From Eucalyptus grandis (lineage: Eukaryota > Streptophyta > Magnoliopsida > Myrtales > Myrtaceae), in the NCBI RefSeq assembly GCF_016545825.1, contig NC_052621.1, positions 12,920,199-12,984,198 of the forward strand: 64,000 bases of DNA, read 5' to 3'. Shown here in pieces: positions 47,301 to 59,093 of the stretch (positions are counted from its first letter, which is position 1; the number at the start of each line of letters is the position of its first letter). The position numbers and the translations under genes are program-made. The notes beneath the pieces are model-generated. The model had not been told where the DNA came from. It saw only the letters and a program-made list of their open reading frames with translations, and ran no database searches.

Positions 47301-50300
47301 ACCCGGGTGCGTTTGTTTCGCGGAATACATTTTCGGGGAAAACATTTTCCTCATTTTCCGGCATTTGGGTCGCTTAGGAAAATGAGTCAATGGAAAACGT
47401 TTTCCTAGTCAATGGAAAATGTTTTCCTAAAAGCTAAAATTCAGGAAAATGATTTTCCCTTTGAAAGGACTGGAAAATGTTTTAAAGCTACCAAAGCTTA
47501 GATTTGATACTTGGTTTACAGACAATTATTCTTATAAAAATATATTTTAAAAAAATTGAATTTGAATTTTTATATTTTTAAAAAATTAAAATTTGGAAAA
47601 CATTTTTAAAATAAAAATAAAAAATTCGAATTTGCTTCTTTTCTTTTCTTCCTTTTTCTTTTTGCTGCTTCTTCACCCGTCACCGGCCACAAGGGCCCGG
47701 CCCGGTGAGTTTTTGCTTCTTCATTTTTTTCCTGTGATGAAGTGTGATTATTTTTAATAGGATACAAACGATAAAAACATTTTCAATTATACATCACCAA
47801 ACAAAGGAAAACAAACCGTATTCTCGGAAAATGCTTTCCCGGAAAGCATTTTCTTTTATCATTGAGTTTTCCGTGAAACAAACGCACCCTACATTGAAAA
47901 GGAAAGACAGTGAAATGAAGTACATAAATTTGAAAGTGCACAAGGAAAATGGAAATAAAAGGAACATCGGTGTGTGTCTTCTCTATGCTTGGCTGAGTCT
48001 TTTCATAGTCCTTGTGAAAATTGCAAGTTTCTCCTGTTAATATCCAACACTTGTGTGACTAACACCACTAAGGGCATCTTCTCATATTTCACTCGACCAC
48101 TGCTTGCAACTTCTCATTTAAGGTAACTCCCAATAACCACTCATCTTCTTAAACCTTCCATACGGGCATGATCTAATTTTTTTTTTTTTCCAAAGCACTT
48201 AAAATGCATTTTAAAATATGAAATATGTTAAAAAGTGGCATTAAGAAAAAAAAACCATAAAAGTTAAAACAAATACTTTGCTAGGGAGTGACATCAAAGA
48301 CAAACTACAAACTTCAAAATGACAACATAAACCCAAATTCCATTATCACAGAATTTAAATTTTAAAGTTCACTAAGTGCTGTTGGAGAACGCATGGTAGA
48401 GAAACCCAACACAAGAAGCCCTCCACTTTGAAGACTATTCTATGGAACAGTCCTTCAGTCATTTATAGCCCCTAGAAGACTATGGAAAAATCAGTTCCAT
48501 CCAATTACAGCCAATTTCAATTACTCAAAATGAGCTTCCTTCCAGAACCTCATAGAAACTTCGATCATCCCCATTGACTTGTAAAGGAGTTTGTGCGGAG
48601 AAAGAGAAGCATAGAAGATAAGAAGCTTGAGCAAACAAAGACAACCCCTTCTCAATTTATTTACTCTCTCCCATTATATCTTCTTGGCTGGTGTCTTCTC
48701 TGTCTAAGTTTCGAATGGTAAGATCTTTTTAATTTTCACGTATTTAACCTCTTCCAGTTCAGCTCCTGACTACTTGACACATCATTAAGAGAATTTCATT
48801 TTGGCCTACACTTTCATCCAAGTCAGTACATTATTAAACCAAAAGTATTTGGTTTACTTGGAAAGAAAACTTCAATTTCCAGCATTTAAATGGAAGTATC
48901 CTGAAAGTGTGACTACTTCTGATGCAATGCATCCCAAATACCAATTAATAGAACCACCATGAATGTAGCTGTGGCATAATGAAGATATAGTTTACTCGAT
49001 CCCCCATCTTGCCTTAGATAGAGATTGAGTTGCCATGGCTGAGAAGGTGATGTTGATTATGGTTTTGCTCAGATTAGACAAACTTCCATACTGTACATGG
49101 TTTAGCCTGTCTAATCTTTGTCATACATTGACACCCAGAGTTAATTATTGATTCAACTATATTTCTTCCTTCTCTTTATCACCCTATATTACTTAAACAT
49201 ACCATTGTGTTCTATTCACCAAAAGGCCACCTGAAACTAACTGATTAGTTTTCACTAGCACAGTGCCATACTCAAAAGCACTGCTACTTGATAGACATTC
49301 GTTAATCTTACATACATATCAACAGCACAACACTAAAAGTTAATCCTGTTGCCAGCACAGCATCTTGTAGATGAAGCCAATTTATACTGATGAAACCACC
49401 CTACAGGATAAAGTACTTATTATCTTATCAGCAACTTAATATTGCAGGAAAGAAAAAGTAGGCTTGTACATTCAGGACACATTCCGAATGTGATCCTTAC
49501 GACAGTGAGTGTAGCGATAATCACATGCTAAACATGCCATAGTGATGTATTTGCTCCTAATCATACATGAAGAGCCAAATAAAATTGCCTCAACAATTAG
49601 AGTAATATTGCTGGGGGACACAACAAATACTTACATGTCTGAGTACTGAAAAATCTCTCTCCATTCCAACTTTCTTGTCAATGGTTCTTTGATAAACCAA
49701 GCTTTCTTTAATCATCTCCAACTCCTCATCGCTCCAGAATACCTGAAGCCAGTTTGTAGTCATGTTCAAAATCCATACCAACCTTCTTGTAGGCTGTATG
49801 CTTATTAAAAAGTGAAGCACCTAAACTGCCATTTAACAACTGTAAGTGCTAGTAGGGTAGCATGAGGTTTCAAAGAGACATGGATGCCACAAAATTACCA
49901 ATCCTGGGAGTAGAATAGATTGCACTACATCTCACTTTAGTGGCACATTTCTACAATATTTGTTTGTTTTCTTAATCTTGATTTTCAATGATCTTAAAAT
50001 ACAAAATTTGTTCTCTTAATCTTGATTTTCAATGATACCAAAATACAAATATATATACATTAATCAAGCACTAGCAAATTTTCAGACTCCAAAACTTGTT
50101 ACCATTTCCCACGATAATTATATCCATGCAGATCCCTCTTGAACTAATGAAGCCTCCTCAGCAAACAAAATTTTATCACTATCACAAAGTCCGAAATATA
50201 AATATAACCAGCGAATCTTGCTGCAAGGGATGCAATTTGTGGCAATAAGACTTATTGTTAACATTCAACTGCATTTCTATTGTTTGAATATTTAAAATCC

Positions 50301-51866
50301 TAACTATATTAGAAATGAAAGTTAATCATAGTAGATTTATTTTTTTATTATCCTTCGATAATATGCTACAGCTCCAAGAAGGAATATATAAGATAGAATT
50401 TTATTACTCTTCATTGGCTATATGGAAAAGCAGCAATGAAATGCAAATCCTACTTGACCATTATGAGGACCTCCAACTTTCTCAGTGAAGGATTTTTTTT
50501 AAATACCCGATATATCTCTTTTCGCAAGACTATACAGATTCAGCATCGATAAAATAGGAAGAACAAATTGTGAATATCAGAGTGTAGGAACATTCAATAA
50601 GACATTCAGACCATGCTATGCATCTCCTTGGGCAAAGGAAGACATCTTATATAAGGAGCCCACTCAGAATCCTGTAAAAATAAAGGAAAAACTGATCAAC
50701 TGCGGAAGCTACTGCAAGCGCAAAGAAGTACACAGAACAGCTGTTTAGGAGAACAGAAGAAGCTACAACAGCATTACCTGAACCATTTTCTGTTCTTTCA
50801 GGACGACGGTAGCAAGTTTAGCTACATTTCCTACTTTACAGGACCTAATTTCAGGAAGGAGATCATCTGGTGATATTTCCTGTAAATTTAAGGCAGAGAG
50901 TTCAACTTAACTATGGTTCTCTCAATCAATCTATCCTTTACTTGAACCCATGACGAACAACTCACCACGTTGAAAGGGACCTTCAAAATGCTGTCCCCTG
51001 CTCTTATCAACTTTGAAGCAAACAGGGACCTGCATCGACAAATCATGCACAGATAAAGATCCAGCACAATTTAGAAATGGAGCATAGTAGGATAATTTCT
51101 CTTTCACACACACACACACAGACACTCAAGAGAGCTTATATTCTTCAAAAAAAAAAAAATCCCAAATAAGCACAATGCTAGAGAAACTGACATGTTATAA
51201 ATTCCTTCCACGCTTGTGTTGAACAAAGCAGATGTTAGAAATGGCCGAGATGATTGCAGATTTAGGACTAGTACCAGGATGATAACCCGTATAACGCCAA
51301 CTTGAAACTTAAGACAAACTCAAAGCACATCATCAAAAAACTCGAAGTGTCCCATAACGCGAAATTCTATACGTAGCAGATTCCAAATTCGACGTGACAT
51401 TCAATCCTAAACAAAGTTCCATAAAGCTGTGCAGCTGCCAGTTCGAGCTCAAACAACTCCACGCACACTTCAGACAACAGAACCACGGCAAACAAGCAAC
51501 CGGAATCGCCTCCTGAATCAACTCCCGACCGGAAAGTTCAAAACGTGAAAAGGCGCAAAAGGAAACGCGGCACGCGGAAACGAACCGTCCGTAGGCGGAT
51601 TTCCCGACCGAAAGGAACGGCGAGACCTCGGCGCCGGCTTTCCGCTCCAGCCACGGCAAGAAGTCGCCGCACTCCTCCACGTCCACGCTCTGGATCCCCA
51701 AGCCGGTGGACGACGAGGAAGTGGTGCGGAGACGAACCTGAGGCGGTGGAGGAGGAGGAGAGGACGAGATGGCGCACCGGAGGTCGACGCGGCGGCGGCG
51801 GTGCGCCGCGGCGAGGAGCGGGCGGGGAAGCGGCCGGAGCTTCGCGAGCCGAGAGGGGCATAGCAT
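41310..51866 (-). CDS. SET-domain protein methyltransferase, Rubisco-LSMT-like, plastid-type
   Basis: Likely transfers methyl groups from S-adenosylmethionine to lysines of a plastid protein; the substrate is unknown. Fourteen exons: 51586-51866, 50966-51029, 50778-50879, 50612-50671, 49635-49742, 46528-46600, 45927-45967, 45768-45848, 45534-45569, 44327-44410, 43138-43271, 42356-42444, 42095-42243, 41310-41486; all GT-AG, phases closing to 492 residues. Residues 1-45 are Arg/Pro/Ser-rich, a likely plastid transit peptide. The SET region runs about 95-303: SLFASKLIRAGDSILKVPFN, FMHACALVESRAW, VPFADFLNHD (N251-H252) and NYAPGEQVLISYGKFSN (Y287), the usual cofactor and catalytic motifs. The C-terminal half (LYLLQRHC ... 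SAASWLENY) fits the Rubisco-LSMT substrate-binding fold. ATG 51866 was chosen because upstream in-frame sequence is not transit-like. Probable orthologue of Arabidopsis At3g55080. Confidence 0.93.
46233..46250. repeat. (GA)n tract in SET-gene intron
   Basis: Nine GA units after an A-rich run, in intron 6. Confidence 0.9.
47305..47889. mobile_element. Foldback MITE in SET-gene intron 5
   Basis: Left end GGGTGCGTTTGTTTCGCGG, right end CCGTGAAACAAACGCACCC: inverted repeats with one mismatch over 19 bp, continuing as GGAAAAC/TTTTCC words. Length 585 bp, interior AT-rich with one GC-rich patch (47670-47710). No target duplication is visible at these edges. Related to 16630-18660 and 52706-53284. 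Confidence 0.88.
51105..51120. repeat. (CA)n tract
   Basis: Eight CA units in intron 1 of the SET gene. Confidence 0.9.
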
Positions 51867-52006
51867 CTGCGCGTCGCGATTGAGGAGGCGAAATCCTAGT
51901 GTGTATTCATGTTCTAATTTTGAGGTAAGCCCGATTGGAGTTGGCGGTTCCCATCTCGACCGTTTACTAAAGACCAATTCCTAAAAATTAGAATCGGAAG
52001 CTGCCC
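51867..52006 (-). promoter_or_regulatory. Short upstream region of the SET gene
   Basis: Only about 140 bp separate the SET start codon from the first foldback element, so the leader and core promoter either fit here or reach into the element. No TATA box is evident. Confidence 0.35.
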
Positions 52007-52698
52007 GGATCGTTTGATAACGTTCCGGAAAATACCTGTTTCGAAAAAAAAATCATTTCTTGTTTTCAGGAATAACTCAAAAAAACAAGCTTTCTTTTCT
52101 TTCTTTTTATCTTACTTTCTTCTTCCTAGCTAGTCACCAGCTCGGCAATGGTCGGTGACCGGCCAAACAAGGCCCAGTGACCTCGCCAGAGCCTTGTCGG
52201 CTCCCAACGAGGTTGCCCTGAGCTCGCCGGCCATCGGCAAGGCTCGGGGGAGCCTCACCGTGGCTGGGTGAGGCCGAGCCTCGCCTAACCACAATGAGGG
52301 CGAGCCTCGCTCAGCCACGACAAGGCTCAACCTCACTTAACCACCGCAAGGCTGACCTCCTGGTGGCTAGGCAAGGCTCGGGGGGACCTCGTCGGTGGCC
52401 GGCAACCTGTCTGGCTAGTCGTTGGCCGACCATGGCCAAGCCGGTGGCGGCTAAGAGGAAGGAGAAGAAAATAAAAAGAGAAAAAAAAGAAATGTAATAA
52501 AATTATTAATATATTAAAAAGAAATTTTAAGTCATAAAAAATTTGGGAGTTATACCAAATATGTTTCTGTCCTTGGAACAATTTTTTATAATTATAAAAT
52601 GTTGTAAAATGCTCGAAATTGTTTTTTGAAAACAAAAATAGAAAAAAATGTTTTTAAAAAGAAGCGTTCTCAAGAATAGAAATGTTACCATACGCACC
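52007..52698. mobile_element. Foldback MITE with GC-rich core
   Basis: Left end GGATCGTTTGATAACGTTCC; right end GGTAACATTTC-type arm read on the complement (GGTGCGTATGGTAACATTTC). The core, 52130-52450, is GC-rich with reiterated GAGCCTCGC/AAGGCTCGG words, and open frames there follow composition only. Confidence 0.7.
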
Positions 52699-52705
52699 TT
52701 ACTAA

Positions 52706-53284
52706 GGATCCGTTCATTTCGTGGAAATTGGCCATTTCCGAAAATATTTTCTCAAAAATCATTTTCGGGAAAATGACAATATTTTCTAGTGTTCGGCTAA
52801 AATCTAGAAATGTTTGAAAATATTTTCCAATGTTCGGTAAGGAAAATAGTTTCCGGCGAGTGCGAGCATTAAGCTCAACGCTCGCCCGGATCGACTGAGC
52901 GCGAATTTGAGATTGAAACTTGAGGTTCACCTAGTTTGACAATAGCCAAGAAGAAGATGGAAAACAAAAAATAAAAATAAAAATAAAAATAATAAAATAA
53001 TAAAAGAAAAATAAAATAAAAAAAAAGGAAATAATTCAAATTAAAAAGAAAAAGAATAAAGGAAATGAGGAAGTGAGGATTTGTAGATGTGTGAGATAAA
53101 AGAGTTCAAGTGAGGAAAATATTTTCCATTTTTTAAAAGTGGAAAACATTTTCCCCTACTTTAGAAGAGTTTTTTCTTTTGATGGAAAACATTTTTCTCA
53201 AGGAATTCATTTTCTGTGAAACGAATGTCGAAAAATCCAGAAAACATTTTTCCAGAAATTATTTTCCGTGAAACAAACGGAGCA
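52706..53284. mobile_element. Foldback MITE, GGAAAATNTTTTCC family
   Basis: Left end GGATCCGTTCATTTCGTGGA and right end TTCCGTGAAACAAACGGAGC are inverted matches with a few changes. The interior has many ATTTTCC/GGAAAAT words and an A-rich centre. It lies only 7 bp from the element before it. Confidence 0.75.
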
Positions 53285-54130
53285 TAAGAGAATGAATTTT
53301 CCTTTAGATGTAACATTTGAATAGATATGTTGATGCTTTCGAGCATGCTCTCTCAAGGAAATCTGTTGAGGCCAGCTAACGCAAGCGCTAAAAATTTATT
53401 AATTCTAGCTCCGCTAGAGTCACTATGATTTCATGAGGGCATGCATAGATTTGAATACCTTTTTAAACATGTCTTACGGAAGAGTGCTCCGATTGCACTT
53501 GTTAATCATATATAATAAGAAAATATTTCATCGGAATGTAAATAAAGAAGATCACACTTAAAATCTCATTTATCAATGCAAAGAGGATGAGAGTCAATGT
53601 AAACACAAAGATGTTAATGTATTTGATGTGAAGAGGGCTGTTGGTTTTAGTATTGGACGTGGGAGGGACATGTGAAAGCCATCGCGGGAAGTGTGGTAAT
53701 GATAAAGGAGTCAATCGTTCGAACTTATCGAGCCATGATGAGAGCAAATTTTTAGCTAAATTAAATCTTGGCTTTTGCTACGTTATGTGGAAAGACTTTC
53801 TAATTTTTGGTATATTGATGAGTTGCTGAAAATATTATATAAATATAAGAAAAATAGAATATGCACCCTATTAATGTAAAGAAAATTTTGCATAGACTAT
53901 CCGATCTACCTTTTCTCGAGAAATTCAAAATGGCCTTATGGGTTTGGCTTCCTGGAAGAGGCAAAGACTAAAAATGAAATGACAACTAAGCAAAATCAAC
54001 AAAAATGGTTCACAGGGCGTTTATTTTACAGAAATTTAGTAATTTATAAAATATTTTCCTAAAATTAATAATTTATTACTTGACATAATTAATCAATGAA
54101 AAATATTATTATTATTAATAATCTATATAT
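53285..54130. other. Intergenic, no gene recognised
   Basis: AT-rich with short chance frames; no RNA gene or element identified. Confidence 0.5.
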
Positions 54131-54467
54131 TGTTATGAAATACATGAATAGATATTCATTATATTCATCTTATCTAATGTACTTATTATGGTACATTTGT
54201 ATTATACTTTCTAAATACATCTCCCTATACAATGAATGTTCATCTCCCTATCCAATACATGTATAAGTCGATACGCTGATATTAATGATAAGTATATCAT
54301 TGTTTTCATATACATAGGTGCTTAGTTTTTGTCATAGATATACCAGTAATACATTGGAAATAAAGTTCACTCCTCTAACTTTCTCTATAATCTTTGGTGT
54401 CTGATTTTTCTCTTCTCAATCTATTTATTCTCTCTATTACATATTTGCAATGCAATATTTTACAACA
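54131..54467 (+). repeat. LTR of the copia remnant
   Basis: Starts TGTTATGAAATACATGAA and ends ATATTTTACAACA, the TG...CA limits of an LTR, 337 bp; it contains CTCTCTATTAC just before its end. Assigned from the ends and the following leader; no second copy exists to confirm it. Confidence 0.65.
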
Positions 54468-56050
54468 CATTATCAGTACGAAGATCTATCGACTGAGTAA
54501 GTAATTTTTGCAAGGTATGTATTCTTTTTATTAATCAACTTATATTTTATCTTCTTCTATCAATTCTTCATTTTTATTTTTCTTGGCCCAAAGCCAATTT
54601 CAAATCTAAAAGTATCATTTTTATCCTTTTGCTCATGAAATGGAAGTGGATATTTAGAAATCTTTCTAATTAATTTAAGGATTTTTTTTTTACAAGAATT
54701 ATGGCAAATATTGAAAAGCCCAAATTCCACATTCTGGAAGTGAGTGGAAAAAATTATCTATCTTGGTGCCTTGACATGGAAATATACCTCAAAAGACAAG
54801 GTCTCGCTAATGTAATTATAGAGGATGGAACCTCAAATGCAAAAGATAAAGTAAATGCGCTGATTTTTATTTGCCGTCTTGCATGAGAGCCTACAGACTC
54901 AATATTTATCTATTCGAAACCCTCAGATCTTATGGAGGAGGTTGAAGGATAGGTATAATCATTCCTCCCTCAAATACAATATAATTGGCAAAATCTCATA
55001 CTGTAAGATTTTAAATTAGTGTCTAACTATAATTCCACTTTATTTAATATTATTTCTCGGCTTGAGTTATACGGTATCAAACTCACTAATGTGGAATTAT
55101 TAGAGAAAACTTTTTTTACCTTCTATGCTTCAAATATTGTATTGCAATAGCAATATTGGTAACATCAGTTTGCCACATATTTTGAATTAATTTTTGTGCT
55201 CCTTACTGCCGAGCAAACTAATGAATTGCTGCTCAAAATCATGATCTTAGACATGTTGGCTCAAAAGCGTTGTCTGAAGCACATGCTAACTTTGAAAAAA
55301 ATACTGACTATTTTAAGGGTTATAAACGCAGGCAAGAATATAATCCTAGAAGGGATGGTAGGAAATTTAACTGCTCTAGGAAATCTAACTTTGGCCCGAA
55401 TTATGGCAAAGAAAAAAAGCCAAAGAAGGTGAATAATGAAAGTATTTATCATCGTTGTGGCATAACTGGGCATTAGTCATGTAGTTGTTGTACGCCAAAG
55501 CACTTTGTTGACCTGTACTAGGCATCTTTAAAAAATATGAGTAAGCGTGGTGAATCTCATGCCATTGAAATCAATCCTACTGCCATAACAACTGTTGAGG
55601 CTAACAATATCTCTGTTGATGGGACTTATTTCTGAAGTAGCAAATGCATCTTTGGATGTTTTTGATTTTTTTTGAGGACTTCTGATTAAGGTATTACATT
55701 TTTATGATACTTGACACCTGAAATTGTTAACGTAAATGCAAATAGAAAATACCGAGAATAATGGAGATATTTGTTTGCTTGATAGTGCAATAACATATAC
55801 TGTATTTTGTAGTATATACTTTTTTTTCGAGTATGAAATTGCTTAAGGCACAAATCCATACAATATTAGGTATTGTTCCAATTATTGATGGTTTTGAGAA
55901 TGTCACAATTGTTTTGCCAAATGGCACCATCCTACATATTGAGGATGTGTTTCTAAGCATTAGATCAATGTTTCAAAGATGTACGCCGTAATAGGTACCA
56001 TGTTAAAACTATTTATGAGCAAAATAAGTATAATTCAATATTGCCCTTGA
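54131..56050 (+). mobile_element. Ty1-copia remnant: LTR, gag and protease
   Basis: An LTR-like block (54131-54467) is followed by CATTATCAGTACGA, the leader typical of one group of plant copia elements. Gag opens at 54701 (MANIEKPKFHILEVSGKNYL) and continues in shifted frames to the zinc knuckle at 55444-55475 (YHRCGITGH, first Cys replaced by Tyr, the usual following Trp a stop codon). A protease-like CLLDSA block is at about 55773-55789. Integrase, RT and the 3' LTR are absent in this orientation, so the element is truncated and dead. Confidence 0.85.
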
Positions 56051-57126
56051 TATAATTTTCTACTGTAGCGGCTGATCAAATGTCATAAGTTTATCATATT
56101 ATAGGGGTTGATCGAATAGTTTATTTCAAAGTCCTACAACATATTCATAAATTTTTTTGTATATTGCTAGGATAAAAGAAACAAAAAATCTAGCTTATAT
56201 TTTCCTACAATTTAAACTATGAAGAAAAATGAAATTGGTTCAACTATTTCAAGAGAGATTGATACCATTTGGGGCAATTCTCTCTCTCTCTCCCCTTTCT
56301 CTCTCTCTCTAACACAACTTTGTTTGGCAATTTAAGCTGGGACAATAGCATCTAGATGGAAAGGAAATGAAAAGATAACGAGTGAAATAAATAAAGTAGA
56401 GGGAAAGTATGTCAATCGATAGACTAAAACGTCCTTTCTCTTTTCAATTTTGCCTTTATTTAAATAAGAGGCAGTTTTAAAGCGGGTAGGTAAATAAAAT
56501 TTCCCTTCGTTTCCCTCCGACGTTGAAGAGAAATTTCTTTGTGAGGTTGAGAGATGTAATTTCATTCCCTTTACTTCGTGTTTATTTCCCGTAAATAAGA
56601 AATAGGGTCTTCGAGTTCAAGCTTCAAGCGAATTCAAACCCCTTTCTTGTTCTTGGTTTTAGTTTCCTATGCTCAAATTAATTTCGTGGCGAAATTGTCG
56701 GTGGTCTGAATTTTTGCATCTAGAATCAATGAAAACGTTGCATTTTCAAAGGATTTTCCAATGTAGACATCTGGAATGAAAGTCCTAGATTTGTATCTCA
56801 CATCTAAAATGTAATTCTCTATTTCCCATTAACATGCCTCGATCATTTTGAAATTATAGATATACAATTTAGCAACACCCATGACAGTAGCAATATGCCA
56901 AAAGAACTACACTTAAAAGAATAAAATCGATGTAGTGCTAGTGTTGTTTCATTGAATTATGTCACATTGAATTGGGTTTATGACATATCTATTTTTACTT
57001 TGTGTATTAATTAGAGTTAAATCTGAGATTTTTACTGTATCAGCATGGTGTGTTGCATTTAATTCTCTTACAGATCCATTATATGGGCAAGAAGGAGAAA
57101 TAGGTGTAACTACATAGAAATCATAT
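56051..57126. other. Intergenic, no gene recognised
   Basis: Contains a CT-rich patch (56278-56312) and AT-rich DNA. No coding frame or RNA gene that I can support. Confidence 0.5.
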
Positions 57127-57261
57127 GTGAACGAAGTACCAAAAACTCAAAAAACAAAGACAATATCATGTTTAACTCCATTAGCTTTGCTCATTTCCAC
57201 CGAGCCCTTTGGAACCTTTGTCTTCAACATCAAGCTCATCCCGATAGACAGATTCATGCTA
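57127..57261 (+). pseudogene. Aspartic protease N-terminal fragment
   Basis: Reads LTPLALLISTEPFGTFVFNI followed by KLIPIDRF, closely matching LTSAAFLTCFLIAIEPFGSA and NIKLIPFDRF at 38280-38375. The rest of the gene is absent; sequence then passes into the H4 upstream region. Confidence 0.8.
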
Positions 57262-57337
57262 TGGTGTGATCATTCAATTATTATCAGGATGCGCGAAATA
57301 AAAAGAGTGATTAATCGATTAAATCATGTTATTATGA

Positions 57338-57991
<654 letters not shown>

Positions 57992-59093
57992 GGCGGGGTT
58001 TAGACGGGGGTTAACGAGGGAAAGAGCAAGTCTTGCTGTCAAGAAGGAGGAAGAAGGGAGGTTTTTTTGGGGGGTTTCTCATTTTGGGGCGGTAGATTGG
58101 GGGTGAAATTAGGGTTCCGGTGGGGGATTGGGTTGCGGGTTTTTCAAAGGGTTATCTTGTAAAGGAAGGATCTTGGCTGGAGTTAGGAATGGGTGGGTAC
58201 TTGGGAGATACTGTTTATCCATAGTTCTATGTGTGTACTGTAAATTTGCCCTGATGCTTATTGAGCTTCATTTCTTGGCATTTTGAATTCCGGTGGTTTC
58301 GTCCTTGCTTAATACTAATCTGGAAGAAGATTCAAGTGGATTCGATTTAAGCAGGTTCCTTTTCCCCTCACGAATTAAATGGGCATTTGAGCAAGGAAGT
58401 CTTTAGATAACTGCAGTCATCAATTGAAGAAATCGAAATGGATATGGGGTTCAAATTTGCAGTGAGCTGCAACTTTTTCTCTGTATAGTAGCTATATCCT
58501 GAAGCGGCAGAAGACATAGATGGAGCTCAAGTCAGAGCTGACTGGAGCTTGTTGACCCTGCCCTGAAGTGAAATTCACTAAAGTAAGTTGAAGGAGGGAA
58601 TTTGACACCGGAGAAATTGAAACATTTTCCTTTGTAATTCAACAAAACTATATTCGTGTAATTCCTAACGAGTTTCCCAGAGTTTACGAGAATCTGATGC
58701 GCCGTTCCTTTGGCAATGTCCTCTCCTCATGCATCCACAAGGCTGGCATATTCTCCCTTGCTGCTTGGCGAGCCGATACGTTCATCTTTTAGCCATTTGA
58801 CTTTCACTGAGTGGTGGGGAAATTATCCATCTCCTTCTCATTTGAATTCTTGACAATAGTTTAGTTATTTTATGCTAGAAAGTGTTTCGGCCAGAATCGG
58901 CGAAAGGCTCAAGAAATCGCTCCTGAAGTTGAGAAAAGCAATATAGATTATAGAGCCCAACAGGCTTACAAATGGATTATACATTCATGAAGTAAAATGT
59001 CATGTTGACACCAGCATTCAAATCTGGAATGCTGTTTACACATCAGAGGCTCCTTTTGAACCAAACCTGGCGAAAACTTTGAACTGGGGGGGT
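57992..59093. other. H4 3' region and RLK 3' region
   Basis: The two genes converge here. The first 300 bp are G-rich H4 trailer, ending near TTGAGCTTCATTTC (about 58262-58275). No other gene is seen. Confidence 0.5.

Noticed and set aside
51545..51984. Arg-rich open frames on + across the SET first exon
   Set aside because: Antisense of the GC-rich transit-peptide exon of the SET gene.
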